Source: JADLEX01 sp964586775 (GTDB lineage Bacteria; Lernaellota; Lernaellaia; JACKCT01). From it: a stretch of DNA of 14,539 nt. The number at the start of each line of letters is the position of its first letter. The stretch's first letter is position 1. This document shows, piece after piece, positions 1 through 7,946 of this stretch. The DNA lies in contig CAZPJD010000107.1 of assembly GCA_964586775.1 (NCBI GenBank), forward strand, positions 1 through 14,539, read 5' to 3'. The notes under the pieces are model-generated. The model ran no database searches, had not been told where the DNA came from, and was given only the letters and a program-made list of their open reading frames with translations. The position numbers and the translations under genes are program-made.

Positions 1-102
1 CAGCCGTTCTTCACGCGGCCCCGCACGAGGGCGCGTGATGTCGGCGTCGCCGCGAGGGGCGATGAGCGGACACGGCTCAAGATGGTTCTCCCGTGCGAAT
101 AG
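1..102 (+). other. Possible 3' end of an unidentified ORF
   Basis: Frame 1 is open from the window edge to a TAG at 100-102 and would encode about 33 residues ending MVLPCE. It is Arg-rich and I recognise no family. It could be the tail of a gene to the left, perhaps a mobile-element gene because a direct repeat follows immediately, but a stretch this short is often open by chance in GC-rich DNA. I include it only so the left edge is described. Confidence 0.15.
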
Positions 103-103
103 T

Positions 104-144
104 GTTACCCATGTCCTGAACCTAATTCGTTACCTATGTCCTGA
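104..144. repeat. Direct repeat, two copies of GTTACCYATGTCCTGA
   Basis: GTTACCCATGTCCTGA (104-119) recurs as GTTACCTATGTCCTGA (129-144), with 15 of 16 bases identical and a 25-nt period. The AT content is higher than in the surroundings. Similar paired motifs are, from memory, seen beside integrase-core (IS481/IS3-like) transposase genes, so this could be a leftover IS end. No transposase or inverted partner is visible in the window, so that origin is inference. Confidence 0.55.
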
Positions 145-151
145 CTGTTCC

Positions 152-200
152 CTGCCCACTGCCCACGACCAACGACCAACGACCAAAGACCAAAGACCCA
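152..200. repeat. Tandem heptanucleotide repeat, seven units
   Basis: Seven consecutive 7-mers are seen: CTGCCCA twice (152-165), CGACCAA three times (166-186), AGACCAA (187-193) and AGACCCA (194-200). Read on the minus strand the core is TTGGTCG/TTGGTCT, resembling the short tandemly repeated heptanucleotides known from cyanobacterial genomes. It lies just past the terminator of the lipoprotein gene, in non-coding DNA. Its role is unknown and it may be a slippage-prone intergenic repeat. Confidence 0.8.
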
Positions 201-227
201 AAAAAAAGAGCCCGGCTCTCGCCGGGC
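200..227 (-). terminator. Intrinsic terminator of the 1291-305 lipoprotein gene
   Basis: On the minus strand, GCCCGGC (227-221) pairs with GCCGGGC (216-210) in a perfect 7-bp GC stem with a 4-nt loop. A short CT is followed by a run of seven or more U residues (207-200). It sits about 80 bp after the stop codon of the lipoprotein gene. This is a textbook Rho-independent terminator. Confidence 0.88.
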
Positions 228-304
228 GGGGATGGAGGGGGCTTGCGTGCGCCAGCCGCTTTCGCGGCCGGTTATGGACCGCTCTCGCGGCCCGTGTGGC
301 TAAG

Positions 305-1291
305 TCAGTAGACGCTCACCTCGGCCTCGACCTCGACGCGGAAGTCCCGCACGTCGATGTTCACGATGTCATCGGACACCACGTAGAGGCTGCCGGAGAT
401 GTTCGCGCCCTTCACGAGGCGCTCCATGTGACCCTTCAGGGTCTTGAGCGCGCCGTCTTTCAGCGCCTTCACCGCGTCGATCTTCTCGCCGGGGGCGAGT
501 GTCACATCGATCAGCGCGTTCGTGTTTACGTCCATCGTGTCGCCCATCTCGCCGACGCACCACGTGTACCGCGCGGGCATCGTGCCGAGGTTCTCGAACG
601 AGCCGGTCACGCCCACCGACACGATCTCGCCCACGCTGTCCTTGGAGTAGCCGGTGATGAGCGACGCGGGGATCACGCGCGTCTTGGCGAAGGCCGGGCT
701 GGCCGTCAGGCGAAGATCCTTGGCGAGGATGCCGCCGAGCCCTTCGGCGTACAGGAACACGTGGTACTCGGGCTCGCCCACGTTGGCCGCGAAGTAGTCG
801 GCGATGTTCGCCTCGATCTCGGCCGGGGCCTGATCGAAGCCCGTGCTGTCCGCGAACTCCACTTCCTGGTACGCGGCGAGCGGCAGCGACGCGATCTCGA
901 CCGCATCGTTTTCGCCGGGGGTCGAGGTCGGCGCGAAAAAGACGTACAGGCGACCCGAGCCGCCCTCGGTGTTTTGCACCTTGCCCGCGAGACCGAACAC
1001 CACGTCGAGCCCGGCGTCGAACGACGCGAGGTTTTCGCTCAGTTCGTCGGTCGCGTTGATGCTGACTTCCGCCGGCCCGGTGTTGGTCGCGATCGACTCG
1101 TCGGCGATGGCGATGTTGCGCGGCACGCGCTGCGGCGCGCCGTCGTAGAAGCCCTGGTAGAAGTCCACGTCCTGCGTCGCGAGCTCCTCGATCGCCTTCT
1201 CGAGTTCGCCGCAACCCGCAAGAGACAATAGGGCCAGCGCGAGCGCGATCGTCAGGATCGCCCGCGTTTTCGTTTGGTGCATGCCTTCCAT
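305..1291 (-). CDS. Uncharacterised exported lipoprotein
   Basis: Encodes 328 aa from the ATG at 1291, chosen because GAGGA lies about 8-9 nt upstream; a second ATG three codons later is an alternative. The N-terminus is a lipoprotein signal peptide: basic stretch, hydrophobic LTIALALALLSLAG, then lipobox LAGC with the acylated Cys at residue 27. Residues +2 to +4 are GEL, so there is no clear inner-membrane retention signal. The mature part is soluble and predicted beta-rich, with only one further Cys (in YTWCVGE). Two stretches look alike in style (GLDVVFGLAGKVQN and GEIVSVGVTGSFEN), suggesting two beta-sandwich units, but I recognise no named domain. The gene stands alone, with a strong terminator behind it and about 400 bp without a gene in front. 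Surface or periplasmic location is inferred. Confidence 0.85.
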   Translation of the reverse strand: MEGMHQTKTRAILTIALALALLSLAGCGELEKAIEELATQDVDFYQGFYDGAPQRVPRNIAIADESIATNTGPAEVSINATDELSENLASFDAGLDVVFGLAGKVQNTEGGSGRLYVFFAPTSTPGENDAVEIASLPLAAYQEVEFADSTGFDQAPAEIEANIADYFAANVGEPEYHVFLYAEGLGGILAKDLRLTASPAFAKTRVIPASLITGYSKDSVGEIVSVGVTGSFENLGTMPARYTWCVGEMGDTMDVNTNALIDVTLAPGEKIDAVKALKDGALKTLKGHMERLVKGANISGSLYVVSDDIVNIDVRDFRVEVEAEVSVY

Positions 1292-1560
1292 CGTTCCGTC
1301 CTCATACAATTCGTAAAACAAGGTGGACTCATCCGTGGTCCGATGGGGGATTATGCGAGGAGTGTGCCAAGCGCCGAAAACCGTGTGGATAGACACCAAA
1401 CGGCGTCCCGTCGTCGGCCGGCAATTCACGCAACACATTGAATTTTATGAATATTACAGGACGCGTGCGGTGGCGCGCGCCATGGCGGACTCACCGACCG
1501 GAGGGCCGAAGCGCGTTCCAGACATTACGGAACGTAAAATCGACGGAAGAATAGCGGTTT
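1292..1560. other. Gene-free interval upstream of the lipoprotein gene
   Basis: About 270 bp with no convincing coding region. An open frame on the plus strand (1323-1745) has no family resemblance and runs into the antisense of the DUF1566 gene, so I treat it as spurious. The interval is AT-richer around 1430-1460. It holds a 6-bp inverted repeat, CGTTCC/GGAACG, at 1514-1534 with a 9-nt loop and no T run. It must hold the promoter of the lipoprotein gene, but I find no convincing -35/-10 pair. Confidence 0.5.
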
Positions 1561-1561
1561 T

Positions 1562-1689
1562 AGAAGCTGCGGCTGGGCAGCCGAAAGATCCAATGGAGCC
1601 GAATCAGCTCGCGCGGGAGCTACGCCATGGTGAGCGGGCGGTCGAACAACGGTCGGATCAGCCGGGGCGCGGCGATGGGCTACGTCCGC
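1562..1689 (-). pseudogene. Decayed 3' fragment of a C5-cytosine methyltransferase gene
   Basis: Positions 1616-1674 match 3376-3434 of the intact methyltransferase gene in the same orientation at 53 of 59 bases. The minus-strand translation reads PRLIRPLFDRPLTMA and then hits an in-frame TAG, where the intact protein reads PRLIHPWFDRPLTMAELLRAQ. Beyond 1616 no nucleotide similarity is obvious, although the frame reads RELIRLH before a TAA near 1563. Motif X (GNAVPP) is missing. The fragment begins directly after the stop codon of the downstream DUF1566 gene, so it has no start and cannot make an enzyme. It is a relic of duplication or rearrangement. Confidence 0.75.
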
Positions 1690-2412
1690 CTATCCTCGCA
1701 CGCAACGGACGAAGTGGTAGTCGTCGTCCAAATTCTCCGCCATGATGCCACCTGTTCCAAAGTCTGCCGCCCACACACTATAACCAACTCCGTCTACTTC
1801 GACGGAACTCCAATACCAACTGCATTTTCCACTCAGCTCTTCCGACCAATAGCAGCCCTGCGTGGGACCATCCAGCGGCAAGCCTCCATCACAATCATCC
1901 CAACTGAAGCAATCCGCCCAGCCCGCGCAATCGTCCGTCACCAAGCACATCCCGCCCGTTTCGGTTTCCTCGCTGCCCCGTATGATCGTTCGGAGTTCAC
2001 TGATGCTCGGAAGCCGCCAGTCGTCGAACCCGCCGAGTTCCAGGTCCGCGCATAACGCTTTTGCGTCTTCCCATCCGCTCGACGGGCCGATGTTCATGGT
2101 CTGCCACATTAGACCCGTCGCTGCGTCCGGCCACGTGTCCTCTTCCCACGAACCTTCGATGTCGATATCGACATCGTCGTCTACCGTATCGTCATCGGCT
2201 GCGGTGTCGTCGTCACCCGTGTCGTCGTCCCCGTCGTCGTCATCGCCCGTGTCATCGTCTCCTTCGTCGTCGTCCGCGTCATCATCGAAGTCGAAATCGT
2301 CCTCGCCGATCGAGTCCGAGTCGTCGTCGTCCGAGCCGTTGGCGCAGGCGCCGCAAACGGCAATGACGAGTATCGAGGCGATAAGCCAGTCTTTCTCAGC
2401 AAACACTCTCAT
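1690..2412 (-). CDS. DUF1566 lipoprotein with Asp-rich stalk, copy A
   Basis: Encodes 240 aa from the ATG at 2412; the frame stays open upstream but that part is antisense-like extension. The Shine-Dalgarno is weak (GGCAGG). The signal peptide ends in a non-canonical lipobox, CGAC, with Cys at residue 23. Residues about 28-85 are an Asp-dominated low-complexity stalk. The rest is a DUF1566 (Lcl C-terminal-like) domain with hallmark pieces: DAATGLMWQ, LGGFDDWRLPSISEL, YWSSVE and the final FVRCVRG. Eight Cys in this domain suggest up to four disulfides in an exported protein. It is a close paralogue of the gene just upstream (3190-2465), 52 nt away and probably co-transcribed. The family's ligand is not established; surface display or adhesion is a guess. 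Confidence 0.88.
   Translation of the reverse strand: MRVFAEKDWLIASILVIAVCGACANGSDDDDSDSIGEDDFDFDDDADDDEGDDDTGDDDDGDDDTGDDDTAADDDTVDDDVDIDIEGSWEEDTWPDAATGLMWQTMNIGPSSGWEDAKALCADLELGGFDDWRLPSISELRTIIRGSEETETGGMCLVTDDCAGWADCFSWDDCDGGLPLDGPTQGCYWSEELSGKCSWYWSSVEVDGVGYSVWAADFGTGGIMAENLDDDYHFVRCVRG
2160..2340. repeat. GAY trinucleotide tract coding the Asp-rich stalk of copy A
   Basis: On the plus strand this is a run of GTC/ATC-type triplets (gtcgtcatcg and similar). In the coding sense these are GAC/GAT Asp codons interrupted by Gly, Thr, Ala and Val codons. Mixed GAC and GAT use keeps it from being a perfect microsatellite. The stalk is 46 residues between GEDD and EGSWEED, against 44 in copy B, so slippage-driven length change is plausible. 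Confidence 0.75.
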
Positions 2413-2464
2413 CAACCTGCCGCTTGGCGTCGGCGCGCGTCGCGATGTCCGAACGCCGGCAACT

Positions 2465-3190
2465 TCAGCCTCGCACGCAGCGGACGAAATGGTATTCGTC
2501 GTCCCAGTGCTCCGCTCTGATTCCGGCTGTCCCGAAATCCACCGTCCACGCACTATAACCAACTCCGCCTAGTTCAACCGAACTCCAGTACCAACTGCAT
2601 TTTCCGCTCAATTCCCCCGCCCAATAGCAGCCCTGCGTCGGGCCATCGAGCGGAAACCCTCCATCGCAAGCATCCCAACTGAAACAATCCGCCCAGCCCG
2701 CGCAGTCGTCCGTCACAGAGCACATCCCGCCCGTTTCAGTTTCCTCGCTGCCCCGAATGATCGTCCGCAGTTCACTGATGCTCGGAAGCCGCCAGTCGTC
2801 GAATCCGCCGAGAGACAAATCGTCGCAAAGATCCTGCGCGTCCTCCCATCCGCTCGACGGACCGGCATTCATCGTCTGCCAAGTGAGTCCCGTCTCCGCA
2901 TCCGGCCACGTGTCCTCTTCCCACGATCCCTCGATGTCGAAGTCGTTGTCGTCGTCAACGTCGTCGTCCAGATCGTCGTCGACGTCATCATCGGCCGTGT
3001 CGTCATCGTCGGCCGAGTCGTCGTCATCCCCTGCGTCGTCATCCGCGTCGTCGTCGGCATCGAAGTCGTCCTCGCCAATCGAGTTGGAGTCGTCATCGTC
3101 CGAGCCCGATGAGCAAGAGACAAATGGAATTGTGAGACAAAGGACGATGAGAAGGACGCGAAATATCTGTTGACCCGCTGGATACACCAT
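2465..3190 (-). CDS. DUF1566 lipoprotein with Asp-rich stalk, copy B
   Basis: Encodes 241 aa from the ATG at 3190, which has AAGGA at about 7-nt spacing. An in-frame ATG at 3208, directly after the methyltransferase stop (TGAATG), would add six residues (MKKDNT) and a more basic N-terminus, so it remains possible. The hydrophobic segment ends in FVSC (Cys26), a slightly atypical lipobox. Then come GSDDDDSNSIGEDD, an Asp-rich stalk and a DUF1566 domain with ETGLTWQ, LGGFDDWRLPSISEL, GCYW, YWSSVE and FVRCVRG. Eight domain Cys match those of copy A one for one. After the signal peptide the two copies align almost without gaps, whereas the signal peptides themselves are unlike. Likely translated from the methyltransferase transcript. 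Confidence 0.88.
   Translation of the reverse strand: MVYPAGQQIFRVLLIVLCLTIPFVSCSSGSDDDDSNSIGEDDFDADDDADDDAGDDDDSADDDDTADDDVDDDLDDDVDDDNDFDIEGSWEEDTWPDAETGLTWQTMNAGPSSGWEDAQDLCDDLSLGGFDDWRLPSISELRTIIRGSEETETGGMCSVTDDCAGWADCFSWDACDGGFPLDGPTQGCYWAGELSGKCSWYWSSVELGGVGYSAWTVDFGTAGIRAEHWDDEYHFVRCVRG
2935..3110. repeat. GAY trinucleotide tract coding the Asp-rich stalk of copy B
   Basis: Same kind of Asp-codon tract as in copy A (gtcgtcgtc/atcatc triplets on the plus strand). The order of interrupting residues differs (SADDDDTADDDVDDDLDD). The flanks on both sides are well conserved between the copies, so the tract has changed faster than the domain it carries. Confidence 0.75.
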
Positions 3191-3208
3191 CGTGTTGTCC
3201 TTTTTCAT

Positions 3209-4162
3209 TCACGCACAATCCAATATTCCCTCTTTACCGGCCCTCTTGGCAACGCTGTCGACGAACCGCGACATCGCCCGAACCAAATGCCACGCCAACA
3301 CCGGCGGCACCGCGTTGCCGATTGCGCCGGTGCGGCGCGGGACGATGAAGTCGTCGGGAAAGGACTGCGCGCGCAGGAGCTCGGCCATGGTGAGCGGGCG
3401 GTCGAACCACGGATGGATGAGCCGGGGCGCGGCGGAATCCGCGGCCTTGATGGTGGGGAAGGGCTCGTCGGCGATCACGCGCCGGGCCGACGCGCCGAAG
3501 CTCGGGTGCAGGCGTTCGCCCTCGCGCAGCCGACGACAGGCGGTCGCGTGGAACGGCGCATGCAGATCGGCAATCGCATCGCGCACGGTGACGTGCGGGC
3601 GCGGCGTGCCCGGGCCGTGCGTGGGCGCGGGAAACGCAAACGGCGCCGTGCCGCGCACGAGGGCGATGAACGCGCGCCGCCGGTGCGTTGGCGCGCCGAA
3701 ATCCGCGGCGTCGACGACGCGCACCGTGTCGACGTAGCCCATCGCGCGGGTTTGACGCAGGAACGATTCGAGCACGGGCCGCCCCGGGGCGCGCTCGACG
3801 AGCCCCGGCACGTTCTCGATCAGCGCCGCACGCGGCCGGATTACCGCGATGGCGGCCGCGAGCGCGGGCAGGGCGTTTCGCGCGTCGTCGCCTCCGCGTT
3901 TCACTCCCGCCGCCGAAAACGGCTGGCAGGGCGGCCCCGCGATCACCAGATCGGCGGCGGGCCAATCGGCGATGTCCTCGATGCGCGAGCGCGTGACCGG
4001 GCCGAGGTTCTGGCGGTAGATGGCGCACGCCGCCGCGTCGGCGTCGACCGCGATGACGTTGGTGGTCGCCAGGGGCGCGTAGCGGCGGCCGAGAAACACG
4101 AAATCGCCACGCGCTCCCAGGTCGAATCCCCCGCACCCGCAAAACAGGCTCGCCACACGCAT
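3209..4162 (-). CDS. C5-cytosine-specific DNA methyltransferase
   Basis: Transfers a methyl group from S-adenosylmethionine to C5 of cytosine in a specific DNA sequence. With the ATG at 4162 it has 317 aa. Motif I is RVASLFCGCGGFDLG at the very start, motif II VIAVDAD, motif IV GPPCQPFS with the catalytic Cys79, motif VI ENVPGL (116-121), motif VIII HRRRAFIAL (160-168) and motif X GNAVPP (282-287). The target-recognition stretch between VIII and the C-terminal motifs is short. The ATG has no ribosome-binding site; a GTG at 4201 preceded by GGAG is an alternative giving 13 more residues. No restriction endonuclease, Vsr nuclease or phage gene is next to it, so it looks like an orphan. It is first in an apparent operon with two lipoprotein genes. 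Confidence 0.92.
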   Translation of the reverse strand: MRVASLFCGCGGFDLGARGDFVFLGRRYAPLATTNVIAVDADAAACAIYRQNLGPVTRSRIEDIADWPAADLVIAGPPCQPFSAAGVKRGGDDARNALPALAAAIAVIRPRAALIENVPGLVERAPGRPVLESFLRQTRAMGYVDTVRVVDAADFGAPTHRRRAFIALVRGTAPFAFPAPTHGPGTPRPHVTVRDAIADLHAPFHATACRRLREGERLHPSFGASARRVIADEPFPTIKAADSAAPRLIHPWFDRPLTMAELLRAQSFPDDFIVPRRTGAIGNAVPPVLAWHLVRAMSRFVDSVAKRAGKEGILDCA

Positions 4163-4292
4163 AGTTGGGCACGCCACAGTCACCGGGCTCGTCACAGGCA
4201 CCGCCGACTCCAATTTTTCTCTCACCCTTCGCCGGGCGAACGGGGTTCGGCGACGAATCGCGACGGATTGCGACGCGTTGGCTCGTTGCGTC
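4163..4292. other. Divergent intergenic region, methyltransferase / rrf2
   Basis: About 130 bp between divergent genes before the rrf2 promoter. It includes the possible GTG start (4201) of the methyltransferase. An inverted repeat TTCGCC-G-GGCGAA lies at 4228-4240. I see no convincing promoter pointing toward the methyltransferase. Confidence 0.45.
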
Positions 4293-4321
4293 TTGCCCAA
4301 CTCCTAGTCACGCACTAGGAT
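4293..4321 (+). promoter_or_regulatory. Candidate sigma-70-type promoter of the rrf2 gene
   Basis: TTGCCC (4293-4298) and TAGGAT (4316-4321) are separated by exactly 17 nt. Each matches its consensus at 4 of 6 positions. A start site about 7 nt after the -10 would fall on the ATG at 4328 and give a leaderless mRNA. The inverted repeat fills most of the spacer and the -10, as expected for a repressed promoter. This is a pattern match only. Confidence 0.35.
4302..4320. promoter_or_regulatory. Operator-like inverted repeat before the Rrf2 regulator
   Basis: TCCTAGT-CACGC-ACTAGGA is a perfect inverted repeat with 7-bp arms and a 5-bp spacer. It ends 7 nt before the likely rrf2 start codon and overlaps both the candidate -10 element and the AGGA ribosome-binding site. 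Rrf2-family dimers bind such dyads and commonly autoregulate. Binding by this particular protein is inferred from position and symmetry. Confidence 0.65.
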
Positions 4322-4327
4322 ATGGCC

Positions 4328-4780
4328 ATGAAGCTCTCCAAAAAAGGCGTTTACGCGCTGCGTGTGCTGCGTCATCTGGCCGAGAACTACCCCGATCGAC
4401 CGCTGTCGGCGTCGAAACTCGCCGAGCGCGAAAAGATCCCGGGCAAGTATCTGGAGCAGGTGCTGACGACGCTCCGCAAGCAGGGCCTGCTCGTCAGCGA
4501 GCACGGCAAAGACGGCGGCTACACCCTGCGCCTGCCCCCCGAGCAGACCACGCTGGGCAACATCATCCGCGCGGTGGACGGCCCCCTCGCGCCCATCGCC
4601 TGCGCCAGCCGCACGCAGCCCCATCAGTGCCCCGACTGCCCCTTCCCCTACGAGACCTGCTGGCTGCGCCACCTGATGCTGCGCGTGCGCGACAACATCT
4701 CGGACGTGCTCGACCGCGAGACGCTGGCCGGCATGGCGGCCTCGGGAAAAACGCCGACCCCGCGCCGCGCGAAACGCTGA
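4328..4780 (+). CDS. Rrf2-family transcriptional regulator
   Basis: Encodes 150 aa from the ATG at 4328 (MKLSKKGVYALRVL, the usual Rrf2 beginning). AGGA lies 7 nt ahead of this start but only 1 nt ahead of the ATG at 4322. The N-terminal winged helix-turn-helix includes SASKLAEREKIPGKYLEQVLTTLRKQGLL and the wing EHGKDGGYTLRLP, which is diagnostic for the family. The dimerisation helix is followed by four Cys (92, 101, 104, 111) in a CX8CX2CX6C pattern, compatible with an iron-sulfur cluster as in IscR, NsrR or RsrR, though the spacing differs from IscR. Probable signals are iron-sulfur status, redox or nitric oxide. It likely controls itself and the membrane protein gene that starts 7 nt after its stop. 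Confidence 0.92.
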   Translation: MKLSKKGVYALRVLRHLAENYPDRPLSASKLAEREKIPGKYLEQVLTTLRKQGLLVSEHGKDGGYTLRLPPEQTTLGNIIRAVDGPLAPIACASRTQPHQCPDCPFPYETCWLRHLMLRVRDNISDVLDRETLAGMAASGKTPTPRRAKR

Positions 4781-4787
4781 CACGCCG

Positions 4788-5525
4788 ATGCCCGCCCTCT
4801 CGCTGCGCGATCATCGGGTCAAGGCCGCCGTCGCCGCCATCGCGCTGGCGTGCGGCATCGCGCTGTTTTGGCTTACGCCCGCGGCCTCGTGGCTCACCGA
4901 CATCGTCGCGTGGATCCGCGGGCAGGGCGTGCTCGGCGCAATCGTCTTCGTCGCGCTCTACGTGATCGGCTCGGTGTTGATGGTGCCCGGTTCTGCCCTC
5001 TCGCTCTCGGGCGGGTACATCTACGGCGTGGTGTGGGGCAGCGTGCTCGTCTCGATCGCGGCCACCATCGGGTCGTCGTGCGCGTTTTTCGTCGGGCGCT
5101 ACATCGCCCGCGACTGGGTCAAGGCCAAGGTCGCGCACGATCCCCGCTTCGACGCCGTGGACCGCGCCGTGGGCGAGAAGGGCTTCACCGTGGTGCTGCT
5201 CGCGCGGCTCTCGCCGGTGCTGCCCTATATCCTGCTCAACTATTTCTTCGGGCTCACCAAGGTGCGTTTCCGCGATTACGTCGCCGCCACCTGGATCGGC
5301 ATGATCCCGGTGTTGATCCTGATCGTCTATACGGGCAGCCTGCTGACCTCGCTCACCGAAGCCGCGACCGGCCGCGCCCGCCCGCCCGCGCAGACCGCCC
5401 TGTTCGTCGGCGGCTTCGTGTTGACCGTCATCTTCGTCACGTGGATCGGCCGCTTTGCCGTGCGCGCGTGGAAGAAAGCCGTGGAAGACGTCCGCAACGG
5501 TGGTGACGAGGGCGTTTCATCGTAA
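4788..5525 (+). CDS. TVP38/TMEM64 (DedA-like, VTT domain) membrane protein
   Basis: Encodes a 245-aa integral membrane protein with a hydrophobic N-terminal helix (about 13-30), then the SNARE-associated/VTT core. The core includes a VPGSALSLSGGYIYG re-entrant-like segment, GSVLVSIAATIGSSCAFFVGRYIARDW, and the conserved second half LLARLSPVLPYILLNYFFGLTKVRF followed by further membrane helices. Length and motif order are normal for the family. Members are linked to lipid scrambling or carrier-lipid and proton-dependent membrane homeostasis; this protein's substrate is unknown. It starts 7 nt after the Rrf2 gene, so the two are almost certainly one operon. No clear Shine-Dalgarno is seen, which suggests translational coupling. 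Its 3' end is followed by a weak terminator-like element. Confidence 0.88.
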   Translation: MPALSLRDHRVKAAVAAIALACGIALFWLTPAASWLTDIVAWIRGQGVLGAIVFVALYVIGSVLMVPGSALSLSGGYIYGVVWGSVLVSIAATIGSSCAFFVGRYIARDWVKAKVAHDPRFDAVDRAVGEKGFTVVLLARLSPVLPYILLNYFFGLTKVRFRDYVAATWIGMIPVLILIVYTGSLLTSLTEAATGRARPPAQTALFVGGFVLTVIFVTWIGRFAVRAWKKAVEDVRNGGDEGVSS

Positions 5526-5529
5526 CCAC

Positions 5530-5550
5530 GCGCAACTCAAGCGCTTTTTT
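5530..5550 (+). terminator. Weak terminator-like hairpin after the VTT gene
   Basis: GCGC (5530-5533), a 7-nt loop and GCGC (5541-5544) are followed by six T (5545-5550), starting 4 nt after the stop codon. The stem is only 4 bp, so efficiency is doubtful. Position and T-run are right. Confidence 0.35.
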
Positions 5551-5596
5551 CTCCTCTCCACGCCTGTCTTCCCTCCGACCGAACGTTATTTCATCT

Positions 5597-5624
5597 TTGC
5601 GGGCTTTTCATTGAAAGGTGATAT
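5597..5624 (+). promoter_or_regulatory. Possible promoter for the histidine kinase gene
   Basis: TTGCGG (5597-5602) and TGATAT (5619-5624) are spaced 16 nt apart, in a locally AT-richer non-coding stretch upstream of the kinase. It is a moderate match to sigma-70 elements. If used, the kinase must start downstream of about 5631, which rules out the longest open frame. Confidence 0.28.
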
Positions 5625-5700
5625 CCATCACGCACCGGCATTTGAGCCCCGATATCGCTCCAGAAACCGCGGTTTTCCGCCGATAAACGACGTGGGAGTC

Positions 5701-7821
<2,121 letters not shown>

Positions 7822-7914
7822 GGGCGCCCCGCCCGTTTGCACCGACCGAATGACAAAATCCCATCCGCGTGAGAAATTGCCGCCATCCGGCGCGTAGGGC
7901 ATCGCGCCGATTCC

Positions 7915-7946
7915 GGGGGAACATCGAACTCGAGTGGGGGAACATC
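7915..7946 (+). repeat. 11-nt direct repeat over the leader of the GH5 gene
   Basis: GGGGGAACATC occurs at 7915-7925 and again at 7936-7946, exactly 21 nt apart (two helical turns). The second copy supplies the ribosome-binding site and abuts the ATG at 7947. It could be a duplicated ribosome-binding region or a regulator half-site pair; no family is implied by the sequence. Confidence 0.6.

Noticed and set aside
35..1231. 398-aa plus-strand open frame over the first lipoprotein
   Set aside because: Antisense to a gene with signal peptide, lipobox and terminator; composition typical of shadow frames.
1570..1583. CGGCTG-CC-CAGCCG dyad as terminator of the DUF1566 operon
   Set aside because: The stem is short with too small a loop and no U run follows on the minus strand.
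1323..1745. 140-aa plus-strand open frame in the gap before the DUF1566 copy A
   Set aside because: No family resemblance, crosses the methyltransferase relic in antisense and runs into the DUF1566 coding region.
1862..2572. Ser-rich plus-strand open frames opposite the Asp-rich stalks
   Set aside because: They arise because GAC/GAT repeats read as Ser codons on the other strand.
2160..3110. CRISPR-like periodicity in the two Asp-rich regions
   Set aside because: The repeats are coding trinucleotides inside two paralogous genes; there are no spacers or consensus direct repeats.
3209..4162. Complete restriction-modification system
   Set aside because: Only the methyltransferase is present; neighbours are lipoprotein and regulator genes with no nuclease motifs.
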